Of a DNA stretch of 64,000 nucleotides, positions 38,024-47,900 are shown in pieces. The translations under genes and the position numbers were made by a program. The notes under the pieces are model-generated. The model made no database searches. It was not told the DNA's origin and saw nothing but the letters and a program-made list of their open reading frames with translations. Position 1 is the stretch's first letter; each line of letters begins with the position of its first letter. Source of the stretch: Asaia bogorensis NBRC 16594 (GTDB lineage Bacteria; Pseudomonadota; Alphaproteobacteria; Acetobacterales; Acetobacteraceae). Where the stretch lies: contig NZ_AP014690.1 in assembly GCF_001547995.1 (NCBI RefSeq), positions 496,001-560,000 on the forward strand, written 5' to 3'.

Positions 38024-39790
38024 TCAGACCGCGAAGTCGCGAATGATGCGATGCAGTTCGATGGGATCTTCCACAAGCATGGCCTGACGGTAGAGAGCAT
38101 CACAGGAGTCAAGGCTGAGCGAGCGGATCATGCGCTTGACCGGCGGGAGAAGCGCCGCCGACATCGAGAATGAGCGCAGCCCCATACCGATCAGCAGGGC
38201 GACAGCGCGTGGGTCCGATGCCATCTCACCACAGACACAGACGGGTCGGTGTGCGCGAAGCGCCTCGTCGATCGTGAGGCGAAGCAATCGGAGCAGGGCG
38301 GGGTGCAGGGTCGTGTAAAGCTCGGAACCCATGGCAGCAGACCGATCGACGGCCAGCGTGTACATCGTCAGGTCGTTGGTGCCGAGCGCCAGAAACTCGG
38401 CCTGTCGCACCAGGGCACCCGCCGTGAGGGCAGCAGCCGGTGTCTCGATCATCACGCCAAGAGGTGGCAGATCGGCAGGGAGTTTCACACCACGACGACG
38501 CAGCCTTTTGGCGCAGCGCTCATAAATCTGTCGTGTGGCGATAACCTCGTTCACCGAGCTGACCATGGGCAGGAGGATGCGTAGCTGGCCGTGCAGGCTG
38601 GCGCGCAGAATGGCGCAGAGCTGCGTTTCGAGAATTTCCGGATGACGAAGCAGCAGACGCAGGCCACGCACGCCAAGCGCCGGGTTTTCCTCTTCCTCTT
38701 CGCCCTGAATCCCAAGCTGGCGCAGCCGCGACAGCCCTTTTTCACCACCCCAGTCCAGCACCCTGATGGTGGTGGTCATGTTGGGCATGTCTGCGACAAT
38801 GCCGGAATACACCTCGTACTGCCCATCCTCATCAGGCAGGGGGGCAGTTTCATCGAACAGGAATTCGGTTCGCAGCAGGCCAATCCCTGCTGCGCCGTTG
38901 CGATGCAGCAGGGGGAGTTCATTCGGGATCTCGACATTGGCCAGCAACTCGACATCCTCGCCGCTCACCAGTCGGCTGGGCAGGCGTCGTAACCTGCCAA
39001 TTCCCTTTCGTTCCCTGGCCTCCTCGGCCATTGCCGAGCGTGCCTCAGCCAGCGTGGTAGAGTCCGGGTGCAGGATGATCCTGCCGCTCGACCCGTCCAC
39101 AATCAGCAGATCACCGTCATTGATGCGATCAGTCAGATTGGGAATGGCAAGAATGGCAGGCACATTGAGCGCACGCAGCATGATGGCGGTATGGTCGGTC
39201 ACCCCGCCGCCTTCCGAAAGCACTGCTGCAATGCGGTTCGGGTCAATGACGGCGGCATCGGCCGGTCTGATCTGCTCGGCAACGAGAATGGAGCCGCCCT
39301 GGACATCGGAGAATGCCTTGAACGAAACACCGGTCAGATTGCGCAGGAGCCGTCTGGCCACCTCGCGAAACTCCCCCTCGCGACGCCTTGCGCCTTCGAT
39401 TTCCTCTTCAGGCATGTCGGGCTGCGGCCCGGCCATGGCCGCCAGTGCGTCGCTTTCGATCTGTACAGCGGCTTCGGCGGTCAGCCCGTCTTCCCCAATC
39501 CGGCGATGCGCCGCCCGAACGAGGCGCGAATGGTTGAGCATGCGCTCATACACCGAAAGCAGCGCATCGATTTCGATACGCCCTTCTTCCGGCAGGGCAT
39601 TGAGTTTGGTGCGCAGCTTGCGCAACTGCTTGAGCGTGAGAGCTATGGCCTCATCCAGCCGCGCCCGCTCTGCGTCACTTCCCAGCAAAGAGGGAAGGGC
39701 CTCAATAACAGGCAGGGGGCGCTCATAGGTCAGGCTGGCACGCGCGATAACGACACCTGCCGAAATCCCGACACCCTGCAGGATTTGCAT
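38024..39790 (-). CDS. ptsI: Phosphoenolpyruvate-protein phosphotransferase (PTS enzyme I)
   Basis: Enzyme I passes phosphate from PEP to HPr. The 588-residue version shown has the N-terminal HPr-binding domain and the phosphohistidine segment GGVTDHTAIMLRALNVPAI with the active His kept (the usual Ser before it is Asp here). It also has the PEP-binding C-terminal barrel with FLALGTNDLTMYTLAVDRS. There is no GAF domain, so it is PtsI-like rather than PtsP. I chose the ATG at 39790 because the family begins at LQGVGISAGVVIA. TTG or GTG starts as far out as 39871 overlap the HPr gene and would allow coupling, and no start has a good ribosome binding site. Confidence 0.88.
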   Translation of the reverse strand: MQILQGVGISAGVVIARASLTYERPLPVIEALPSLLGSDAERARLDEAIALTLKQLRKLRTKLNALPEEGRIEIDALLSVYERMLNHSRLVRAAHRRIGEDGLTAEAAVQIESDALAAMAGPQPDMPEEEIEGARRREGEFREVARRLLRNLTGVSFKAFSDVQGGSILVAEQIRPADAAVIDPNRIAAVLSEGGGVTDHTAIMLRALNVPAILAIPNLTDRINDGDLLIVDGSSGRIILHPDSTTLAEARSAMAEEARERKGIGRLRRLPSRLVSGEDVELLANVEIPNELPLLHRNGAAGIGLLRTEFLFDETAPLPDEDGQYEVYSGIVADMPNMTTTIRVLDWGGEKGLSRLRQLGIQGEEEEENPALGVRGLRLLLRHPEILETQLCAILRASLHGQLRILLPMVSSVNEVIATRQIYERCAKRLRRRGVKLPADLPPLGVMIETPAAALTAGALVRQAEFLALGTNDLTMYTLAVDRSAAMGSELYTTLHPALLRLLRLTIDEALRAHRPVCVCGEMASDPRAVALLIGMGLRSFSMSAALLPPVKRMIRSLSLDSCDALYRQAMLVEDPIELHRIIRDFAV

Positions 39791-39842
39791 GGGGAGATCG
39801 GTATCAGGCTGGACAACTTCGCTCGACGGGCGGCGCAGTCGC

Positions 39843-40136
39843 TTAATCACGTTCACCAAAGCCGTCAGCAACGAGGGCGATCAGGGCATCGAGCGCCGCG
39901 CTGGCCTGGGGCCCCTTGGCGGAGAGCAATATGGTCTCACCCCGGCCCGCGCCAAGCATCATCAGCCCCATGATGGACAGGGCAGACACGGTCTGGCCAT
40001 GACGGCTGACCTCAACATCAGCCTTGAAGCCTTCGGCCGCTGTGACGAATTTCGCGGCGGCCCGGGCATGCAGGCCCAAGCGATTGACGATCGTGACATC
40101 ACGCTCAAGGGTCGGGCCTGAAACCGTGCCCGACAT
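39843..40136 (-). CDS. ptsH: Phosphocarrier protein HPr
   Basis: HPr carries phosphate from enzyme I on a His and is itself a regulatory target of HPr kinase on a Ser. The 97-residue protein has NRLGLHARAAAKFV with the active His and SALSIMGLMMLGA with the regulatory Ser. Its ATG overlaps the stop of the EIIA gene by one base (TGATG), and its stop lies near the enzyme I start. With HprK present, Ser phosphorylation is likely to control this branch. Confidence 0.93.
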   Translation of the reverse strand: MSGTVSGPTLERDVTIVNRLGLHARAAAKFVTAAEGFKADVEVSRHGQTVSALSIMGLMMLGAGRGETILLSAKGPQASAALDALIALVADGFGERD

Positions 40137-40636
40137 CAACGGGCAACCTGGCGCAGCGGTGTAATCAGCGGGGTGAGGGGGGGAACATAGCTCATGGTCG
40201 TCGTCACAACCATTTCACAGCTCTTGCCACCCTGCAAACAGGAAGGCGGCAGCTCATAGGCGGCGGCGATGTATTTGCGTCCTGCCAGAGTAGCCAGCTC
40301 GGCACATTCGGCAAGGCTGCGTGTGCAGCGCGTCTTGGCAAGCTTGACCAGCATCGGCACGTTGACACCGGCCAGTACCTCCACGAGGCCTTCCTGACGC
40401 AGCGAAAGGGCCAGATTGGAAGGGGTACTGCCAAACATGTCAGTCAGGAGAAGTACGCCGTCGCCTGTATCGACCGAGGCGATGGCAGCACCAAGAAGGG
40501 CTCTCGCGGCAACGACATCGTCGTCGGGGCTGACACCCATGACTTCTATCTGTGGCTGGGGACCGACCACATGGGTCACGATTTCAAGGAGAGACTGAGC
40601 CAGGGAACCGTGGGTAACAAGAACGATCCCGATCAT
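40136..40636 (-). CDS. PTS enzyme IIA, mannose family
   Basis: This 166-residue protein is an EIIA of the mannose type, with the phospho-accepting His in LVTHGSLAQSLLE and GVLLLTDMFGSTPSNLA. It has no attached EIIB or EIIC, and no sugar permease gene is near, so it probably acts in regulation and not in sugar uptake. AAGGA lies nine bases before the ATG. It is longer at the C-terminus than the E. coli IIA domain, with a Ser/Pro-rich tail of unknown role. Confidence 0.9.
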   Translation of the reverse strand: MIGIVLVTHGSLAQSLLEIVTHVVGPQPQIEVMGVSPDDDVVAARALLGAAIASVDTGDGVLLLTDMFGSTPSNLALSLRQEGLVEVLAGVNVPMLVKLAKTRCTRSLAECAELATLAGRKYIAAAYELPPSCLQGGKSCEMVVTTTMSYVPPLTPLITPLRQVAR

Positions 40637-40712
40637 CGGGGCATTCCTTCAAGGGGTGCATGACGCCATTTTCGTAGCGACCCCGAGAGATATTGGTCAT
40701 CCATCACGGTAA

Positions 40713-41681
40713 TCAAGACGGCTCTGTCCGTATCTGTTCATCCGGTATGGCAAGTTGCTGAGGGGCGCGGACCCATCGCCATGAGCTGCGTCCCTGACGT
40801 GCCAGTTCCCGATGCATGACGACGATTGGCCCATCTGACAAGAGTTTAATCTCTTCGGCACGACTTAACGCCGCGGCAATCTCTTCAACAAGTGTTACGG
40901 AGCGGTGCTGACCGCCCGAGCAGCCAATAGCCACGGTGGCGTGCTTTTTTCCTTCAGCCACGAAACGAGGCAGAACAAGTTCGAGCAGCCCCATGATGCG
41001 TGAAAAGAAAATCAGGTAATCGGGGTCCTGCTGCACGTATTCGCGCACCACAGCCTCAAGCCCTGTGCGGGCTTTCAGTTCCGGGTCGTAATGCGGGTTA
41101 CGCAGGAACCGGGCATCGAATACGAGATCGGCCTCGCGGGGAAGACCGGCCGGGTAAGCGAAGGAAAGCAGGGTGACTGTCATCGAGTCGCCATCATTCT
41201 GATGGCCAAAACGCGACTCGATCAGGCGACGCAGATCATGGGGGGGCAGGTCGGATGTATCGATCACGAGATCGGCTTCGTCACGCAGGGGCGCCAGCAG
41301 GGCAATCTCCTGCTCGATGCTCGCCACAAGGCCCGGTGCGATTTCCGAACTGTTGTCCAGCGGGTGACGACGGCGCGTTGCCGTATAACGCCTGAGCAGC
41401 ACATCTGTCTCGGCCGTTGCGTAAAGCAATTCCACATGCAGGTCGCGCTGAGTACGCAGCTGCGCCAGTGCCATGATGACGGCTTTGGCCTCGAACCCTC
41501 TGGTGCGCACATCAATGCCGATGGCAAGAGGCTCCACCGTTCGGGCGGCCAGAGCATCGAGCAAGGTCAGGGGCGGGTTATCCGTGACCTCGTAGCCGAT
41601 ATCCTCAAGGATACGCAGGATCGAGGATTTCCCCGCGCCTGAAAGGCCGGTCACCAGCAGGATGCGCCGCGCTGAACTCAC
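40713..41681 (-). CDS. rapZ: RapZ-family nucleotide-binding protein
   Basis: RapZ proteins bind nucleotides and, in E. coli, act as adaptors that guide RNase E to small RNAs controlling glucosamine-6-phosphate synthase. The 322-residue protein shows the P-loop VTGLSGAGKSS, RYTATRRRHPL, FSFAYPAG-like SFAYPAGLPREADLVFDARFL, and GCSGGQHRSVTLVEEIA. The C-terminus is about 30 residues longer than usual. The GTG start has GGAG nine bases upstream. The small-RNA role has not been shown for this group, so here only the family is certain. Confidence 0.9.
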   Translation of the reverse strand: MSSARRILLVTGLSGAGKSSILRILEDIGYEVTDNPPLTLLDALAARTVEPLAIGIDVRTRGFEAKAVIMALAQLRTQRDLHVELLYATAETDVLLRRYTATRRRHPLDNSSEIAPGLVASIEQEIALLAPLRDEADLVIDTSDLPPHDLRRLIESRFGHQNDGDSMTVTLLSFAYPAGLPREADLVFDARFLRNPHYDPELKARTGLEAVVREYVQQDPDYLIFFSRIMGLLELVLPRFVAEGKKHATVAIGCSGGQHRSVTLVEEIAAALSRAEEIKLLSDGPIVVMHRELARQGRSSWRWVRAPQQLAIPDEQIRTEPS

Positions 41682-41726
41682 AAATCGCCACTCCAGTTAC
41701 CGGACGGAAGAAAGACCACCAGAACC

Positions 41727-42269
41727 TTAACCTTCTTCGAGGTCGCTGGGGAGGGGGAGACAGGAGGCGTTTCCCCCATTGAGGCCGCAAAGAAGCGTGA
41801 AATTACCCAGGCGGCAGCGCAGCGCCGTGCGAATGATCGCCACTGCATCCGCGTGAAAGCCGTTCAGAGTCATCTGCCATAACCCTGTATCAGGTTCGAC
41901 AGTTTTCTCTGGCAGGCGTACTGGCCTGGACGGGATCGAGAGATGAACATGCAGGCCAAGCCTCGCCGTAGCGCGATAGGGCATCCGAACCAGACCCAGC
42001 CCACGAATCTCGATCATCCCGGCAAGGGCCGGGGGCGCAGAGGCATGGAGATCGCGGATGACCAGACGATCATCTCCCACCAGATCGAGGCCTGAGTCGA
42101 TCAGACGGAGCAGGAGGCTGGATTTGCCGCATCCCGATTGTCCGGTGAGCACAACACCTATCCCTGCAAGGCTCGCACAGGATGCGTGGATCTGCCCGTC
42201 TCGGGGAATGTTGAAAGGCGATGTGCAGTCCCGTGATTGTAGGTTATGAGTGCCGTCATGCACGACCAT
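41727..42269 (-). CDS. hprK: Short HPr kinase/phosphorylase (catalytic domain only)
   Basis: HprK phosphorylates the regulatory Ser of HPr. At 180 residues this is far shorter than the roughly 310 of Firmicutes because it lacks the N-terminal domain, as is usual in alphaproteobacteria. The catalytic core is seen in IHASCASLAGIGVVLTGQ, the P-loop GQSGCGKSSLLLRLIDSG and VGDDRLVIRD. I chose the ATG at 42269. Further upstream the frame runs antisense through the RidA-like gene. The start region overlaps that gene's start by 24 bases, head to head. It is the first gene of the PTS operon. Confidence 0.85.
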   Translation of the reverse strand: MVVHDGTHNLQSRDCTSPFNIPRDGQIHASCASLAGIGVVLTGQSGCGKSSLLLRLIDSGLDLVGDDRLVIRDLHASAPPALAGMIEIRGLGLVRMPYRATARLGLHVHLSIPSRPVRLPEKTVEPDTGLWQMTLNGFHADAVAIIRTALRCRLGNFTLLCGLNGGNASCLPLPSDLEEG

Positions 42270-42602
42270 TCTTCCCTCTCTCCTCGTCCCGTCCTGCAGG
42301 ACAGCGTGACCTATTACGGTGTGACAGGGCTGGGCCCGGACGGCAAACCGCCCGAGAGCCTGATTGAGGAATGTCAGAATGCCCTTGCCCGCATACGCGA
42401 TATTCTGGCGACACATGGGCTTGTGCCTGAGGACATCACGCATCTGGCGTATATGATACCCGATAGCGTGGTGTTTACGGCCTGCCAGCGGATCATTGCC
42501 GAGGCGCTTGGTCCGGCCCGGCCTGCCATGACGCTGCGCCTGAAACCGAGCTTCGACGTGCCGGGGCAGAGGCTGGAATTCAATTTTATCGCCTCGGCCT
42601 GA
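42246..42602 (+). CDS. RidA-like (YjgF/YER057c) family protein
   Basis: This 118-residue protein resembles the RidA/YjgF family of enamine/imine deaminases, from the small alpha/beta shape and the segment ECQNALARIRDILATHGLVPEDITHLAYMI. The key Arg and Glu that define active RidA cannot be placed confidently, so deaminase activity is uncertain. The start may be 42246 or the ATG at 42258. It diverges from hprK with overlapping 5' ends and converges on the M61 peptidase, whose terminator lies between. Confidence 0.7.
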   Translation: MSAVMHDHSSLSPRPVLQDSVTYYGVTGLGPDGKPPESLIEECQNALARIRDILATHGLVPEDITHLAYMIPDSVVFTACQRIIAEALGPARPAMTLRLKPSFDVPGQRLEFNFIASA

Positions 42603-42667
42603 AGTCACGCCGTAGAGGCGCGTTGCGGAGCGATCTGTCCCGTCAGACGCCAGCGCGTAATAGGTGT

Positions 42668-42698
42668 AAAAAAACAGGGGGGCTGTAACGCCCCCCTG
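42668..42698 (-). terminator. Rho-independent terminator of the M61 peptidase gene
   Basis: CAGGGGGGC (42675-42683) pairs with GCCCCCCTG (42690-42698) around TGTAAC, and the A residues at 42668-42674 form the U tract on the minus strand. It also separates the peptidase gene from the RidA-like gene. Confidence 0.9.
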
Positions 42699-42722
42699 AA
42701 TATCCTCGTTTGCGATGCCGGC

Positions 42723-44750
42723 TCAGTGACGCGGCGAATAGAGCGTCGTCAGGCGGTCGGGGGTATTGTCCAGACGTTCCAGATGCGGGTAGCGCAGGCC
42801 GTCATGGTAGGGAATGGCCACGGTGCGGTAATGCTCGCCCGACTTGACCAGAAGCGTGATGGGCGCCTTGTCGGTTTTCGCAGCCTTGATGGCATCGATC
42901 AGGCCTTCGGGTGAGAACGTATCGCCATTGACGGCAACGATCTCGTCATGAATGGCCAGACCAGCCTTGTAGGCGGGGCTGTCCCAGGCGACCGTGCCGA
43001 GCTTGCCGTTCTTGGCGCTGATGATCACACCCAGCGAGAAACGCAGGCTGAGGCGATGGCGGTTCTTGCCAGCCTGCGCCTCGAACGCGTTTTCCTTGTC
43101 GGTAAAGACCAGCTTGTAGCCACCGGCTTCGAGCCCACCCAAAGGCGCGCGCTTTTGCACGGTGCTGATGCGCTCATGCAGGAACTTCGCCCAGTCATAG
43201 GGCACGACCTTGTTCAGGGTGAGGACTACATCATCGAAGGTGTAGGTGCTGACGATGATGCTGCCGTTATTGGTGCCAAAGAACGCCTTGGCGAAATCGT
43301 CGAGCGATTTCGTGTCATGCGAAAGTTTGCGGATCATCATGTCGGCATCGAGCCAGACGAGCTGACCTTCGACATAGTAATCTTCCGAGCGCTGATAGTC
43401 GCGCCAGGACTGGGGGGCACGCTGGGCGATGATCGGGTCATTGGTGGTATCGGCAACCGGGCGCCATGCCCGTCCGGCCTGGGCGTCGTAGCTGGCCGCC
43501 ATCAGGGCGAGCGCCTCGAAGCCCTGATCCTTGGATACCAGTCCGGAACGGGCCGCGAGGACATTGCCCCAGAACTGGGTCTGACCCTCATACACCCACA
43601 GCAGCGAGCCGCGCTGGGGCGTGTTGAAGGTGGGGCCGTACAGATCGGCCGGGCGGCGATACTTGCCATTCCATGAATGGGTATATTCATGGGCCAGCAG
43701 GTCGCGCTGCGGGAAGGAATGCTTCCAGTCCGTGAAGTAATCCTCGCTTACGCTGTCTTCGCTCGACTGGTGATGCTCGAGCCCGATCCCGCCAAGCTCG
43801 TCCGTCAGCGCCATCAGGAAGTCGTAATGGGCGTAGTGCTGCGAGCCGAAGGTCAGAATGGCCTGCGTGACCAGATTGCGATGGATCTGCAATTCGGCAT
43901 CGTCATAGGCCAGATCGCCCGGCTTGTCGGCCACCATGTTCAGTGTGACGGGCACGCCGCCCGGTGCATTGAGCGCAACCTTGCGGAAATAGGCCCCGGC
44001 GAAGATCGGTGAATCGACCAGCGTGTTATACGGCACCACGCCATAATTGAGGGTGTCGCCGGTTGCGTTGCCATTGGTGCGCAGCGCCGTTGCAGCCTGC
44101 CAGCCATGCGGCAGGGTCACACTGGCCTGAACAGGGATGTTACGCGAGTAGTAGCCCGCCGGGTAAAGCGAGACCTCGTTCCACTGAACATTGACGATAT
44201 GGGGCGTCATGACCACGCGCCCTTCATCATCCGTCACCGGCGAAAGGAGCTTGAAGTCGAGGTCGAGCTGCGTCTGGTCCTTGGTGACGGGCACGTGGAA
44301 GGCAAACACATCCACCGGGTCACGCAGCCAGGGAATGGTCTTGCCACCGGCGCTCGCAACCAGGCCACCAAGCTGCATGATTGTGCCTTCCGGCGCATGA
44401 CCGCCCGGTACCCATTTGGGATAGAGCAGCACTAGTTCACCGGCTTCACGGGCACTCTGCGGCACCGGCACGGTCTCATGCATGGTCATGACATGATGAT
44501 CCAGATCCGTGGCATTGACGCTCAGCTTGAGCGTGCCGGGAAAGGCAATGTCCTTGGGTTGCGGCAGGGGCGAAGGCAGCGGTGTGGCTTCCGGCTGCGG
44601 CTGGCCCTGTGCGGAGGCACTGGCCGGGGCCGCGAAAGCAGGCACGGCATGCGTGCCGAGAACGAGGGCAGCCAGAAATGTGCCCGCGCGAAAAAGGCGA
44701 ATGGTCAAGCGTGATACTCCACGAGATGCAGATCGATCATGTGCATTCAT
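42723..44750 (-). CDS. M61-family exported metallopeptidase with PDZ domain
   Basis: This is a glycyl-aminopeptidase-type zinc protease, exported through a signal peptide (core FLAALVLGTHAVPAFA). The mature protein has an Ala/Pro/Gln-rich stretch, a long beta-rich N-terminal region, the zinc site LLAHEYTHSWNGKYRRP and a C-terminal PDZ domain around DSPAYKAGLAIHDEIVAVNG. The HEYTHSWNGK motif is the M61 hallmark. The ATG at 44750 lacks a ribosome binding site. A TTG at 44708, placed eight bases after GGAG and beginning right at the signal peptide, is a credible alternative. It is a single gene with its own terminator. Confidence 0.88.
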   Translation of the reverse strand: MNAHDRSASRGVSRLTIRLFRAGTFLAALVLGTHAVPAFAAPASASAQGQPQPEATPLPSPLPQPKDIAFPGTLKLSVNATDLDHHVMTMHETVPVPQSAREAGELVLLYPKWVPGGHAPEGTIMQLGGLVASAGGKTIPWLRDPVDVFAFHVPVTKDQTQLDLDFKLLSPVTDDEGRVVMTPHIVNVQWNEVSLYPAGYYSRNIPVQASVTLPHGWQAATALRTNGNATGDTLNYGVVPYNTLVDSPIFAGAYFRKVALNAPGGVPVTLNMVADKPGDLAYDDAELQIHRNLVTQAILTFGSQHYAHYDFLMALTDELGGIGLEHHQSSEDSVSEDYFTDWKHSFPQRDLLAHEYTHSWNGKYRRPADLYGPTFNTPQRGSLLWVYEGQTQFWGNVLAARSGLVSKDQGFEALALMAASYDAQAGRAWRPVADTTNDPIIAQRAPQSWRDYQRSEDYYVEGQLVWLDADMMIRKLSHDTKSLDDFAKAFFGTNNGSIIVSTYTFDDVVLTLNKVVPYDWAKFLHERISTVQKRAPLGGLEAGGYKLVFTDKENAFEAQAGKNRHRLSLRFSLGVIISAKNGKLGTVAWDSPAYKAGLAIHDEIVAVNGDTFSPEGLIDAIKAAKTDKAPITLLVKSGEHYRTVAIPYHDGLRYPHLERLDNTPDRLTTLYSPRH

Positions 44751-44923
44751 TACCAAAGTGCAAACGCACGCGGCTGACAACCCATATTCCGGGTTCGATA
44801 TGACTCTTCCTTGCGAAATCCTGTGTCGTTGCAGCGTCATCGTCCCTCAACTGCCGGACATATCGGGGGCGCAATTCAGGCGACAGGACCATCAGGATTT
44901 CACAAGACCCAAGACAAAACCGT

Positions 44924-47900
44924 TCAGGGATCCTGTTGTATCAGCAGGGTGATATCACCACCGCAGGCGGCTTCGTTGGTTGTGATCACGGTTTCACTCA
45001 GCAGCCACTCAGGCCGGACCGTATCCAGATCATAGACCGGGACCACCATGCCCTCGCGTGCCGTAACGGTCAGGGCGGCCTGTTCGGCACTCTCGGCACC
45101 ACGCTGGATGAGCATGGCGTCACATTCCGGCAGCGCACCGGGATCGACGCGCGTAATGACATTGGCCAGCTGGCGAGAGACCTGCCTCAGCCACTCCACT
45201 GCGTTATCGGGAGCCAGAACCAGAACCTGATTCCCTGCGCCAAGCGCGAGCCCGACGGCGTGCAGCAGGGCAGGCCAGCTTTCGCAGGCACAGAGAATGA
45301 CGCCTTTGGGCCGCAGCATATAGCGGCTGGTTTCCCCATTCGGGCCAGGCATGTCGAGGGTAAGGCCGCATAATCTGTGGGCGATGACGGCTCTCACCCG
45401 GCGAGCCGAAGGCGGGTCCCGGGGTTCGAGAAAGGCGAGAAAGGCGCGCGCCGTGGCGGGGACAGGTGCCTCGGGCGGCGCTTCGAGCGGGCAGGGTGCG
45501 CCATGCATCAGGCGTGGAAGGAGCAGGGGACCACCCAGCTTGGGGCCAGAGCCGGAAAGCCCGCGCCCGCCGAAAGGTTCCGTCCCGATTCGTGCGCCGA
45601 TGATGCCGCGATTGACATAGATATTGCCAGCGCGACTGCGTGCGCAGGCACGGTTTATACTCTCCTGGATACGGCTCTGCACGCCAAAGGTCAGGGCATA
45701 GCCTGTGGCATTGAGGGCATCGACGACGCCGTCGAGCTCGTGACGCGCATAGCGCCGTATATGCAGAACCGGGCCGAATACCTCCTGCCCGATATCGGCA
45801 ACGCGGCCAATCTCGATAAGTGTGGGAGGGACGAAATGGCCCTTCAATGTCTCGACGCGCATGTCGGGCTGCCAGACGGGATAACCGGCGCGGCGCATCC
45901 GATCGACATGGGCTTCCACCCGAACACGCGCCCCGGCCGAAATCAGCGGGCCGATATCGCAGCACAGCCTGTCCGGTGCGCCGAGGTGACGTTCGATAAT
46001 GGCACCACGCAGACGTTCGATGAGTTCATCTGCGCCGTCTTCCTGCACCAGAAGGACGCGCAGGGAAGCGCTGCGCTGGCCGGCACTGTCAAAGGCGGAG
46101 GTCAGGATGTCGGGAATGACCTGATCGAGCGGTACGCTGCTATCGACGAGCATCGCATTCTGCCCGCTGGTATCGGACAGGAGGGGCACAGGCTGGCCGG
46201 TTCGCCCGGTGCGTCCCAGCAACTCGCGGCTGATGGTCTTGGCCACGGCGGTCGAGCCAGTGAACATGACGCCGTCGATACGGGGGTCGGCCACCAGCGA
46301 AGCACCGACATTGCCTTCGCCCGGCAGGAGCTGGAGGGCCGCTGGCGGCAGGCCCGACTCTAGAAAAAGCGAGAGCAGATGGGCTGCGACAAGCGGTGTT
46401 TCTTCCGCAGGCTTGGCAATGACGGCATTGCCCGCAGCCAGGGCGACGGCAACCTGACCGGTAAAACTGGCAACAGGGAAATTCCACGGGCTGATGCACA
46501 GTATCGTGCCAAGCGGTGCGCCGTGCCACCCTGTTTCATCCAGCTGACGTAGTTGCGCCGCATAGTAGCGCAGGAAATTCACGGCCTCGCAGAGTTCCTG
46601 CGTCGCATTGGCGAGTGTCTTTCCTGCCTCGCGAATCAGAAGCTCGAGCAGCGTCGCGCGATCCTGCTCGATGGCCACGGCGACACGATCGAGACAGTCC
46701 GCACGCTCCTGTGCGGTGGTACGACGCCATATCTGTTCACCCTCGGCAGTATTGAGGGCAGCATCGATATCGCGTGGTCTGGCATAGATGGCGACACCAA
46801 CATGATCGTCATGTGCCGCCGGATTGGTGATTGAGCGCGCGCGCCCTTCGGACCTTGGCATGGCCGGGCCAATGGGCATGGCCCTGAAAACGCGGGCTGT
46901 CGCGGTAAATCCTGCGATCAGGTTTTCCAGATCGAGCGGGTTGTCGAGATCCGGCGCGATGGCCCCCTGTCGTTCTGCCCCGTAGAGATCGGCAGGCAGG
47001 CTGAGCGATGGGTCCGGTGAGCCGTGGGGCAACGGTGCGCGTGCCAGCGTCACGGGATCGGCAATGAGTGCATCAAGAGAGACGGCCCGGTTGGCGACCT
47101 GATTGATGAAGGAGGTAGGCGCGCCATTTTCGAGAAGGCGATGCACCAGATAAGGGCCAAGATGTAAATCGGCTCCGACAGGTGACAGGATACGACAGGC
47201 AGCGCTGCGCGGACGTGTCGAGACCAGAGGGGTATAGAGCGTTTCCCCCATGCCATGCAGGCAGCCGAATTCGTAAAGCCCCGGCCGCCATTCGGGCGCG
47301 ATGGCGAGAATGGTCGCTATACTGCGGGCATTATGGGTTGCGAATTGCGGGTAGAGCGCAGCCTCTTCTTCCAGAGCACGACGGGCGCAGGCGATATAGC
47401 TGACGTCACTATGGCATTTGCGGGTAAAGACAGTGTAGTCGGCGTTTGCCCTGGCCTGACTGTGCCGGATTTCCTCATCACGATAACTGCCCTTGACCAG
47501 ACGCAGCACCACGCGTCGCCGGGTCTCGCTGGCGAGCGCCACCAGATGCTCGATAAGGGGCAGGGACCGCTTGTCATAGGCCTGTACGGTGAAGCCAAGA
47601 CCGTTCCAGCCTGCAATTTCAGGGGCGTGACAGAGCGCATCGAACAGATCGAGGCACAGCTCGAGTTTGTCTCCCGTCTCGGCATCAAATTGGAGGATCA
47701 CATTGGCTGCCATGGCACGCTGGGCCAGCATCACCAGAACAGGGAGGACCTCGTTCATGACGCGGTCGCGCTGGGTGGTCTCGAACCGGGGATGCAGTGA
47801 GGACAGCCGGAGCGACAGGGCAGGGCGTTCATACAGGGTCTGCCCCCTGCCATGCCGGCCGAGGGTCTCCACCATCGCCAATGCGTCATGGCGTGCACGA

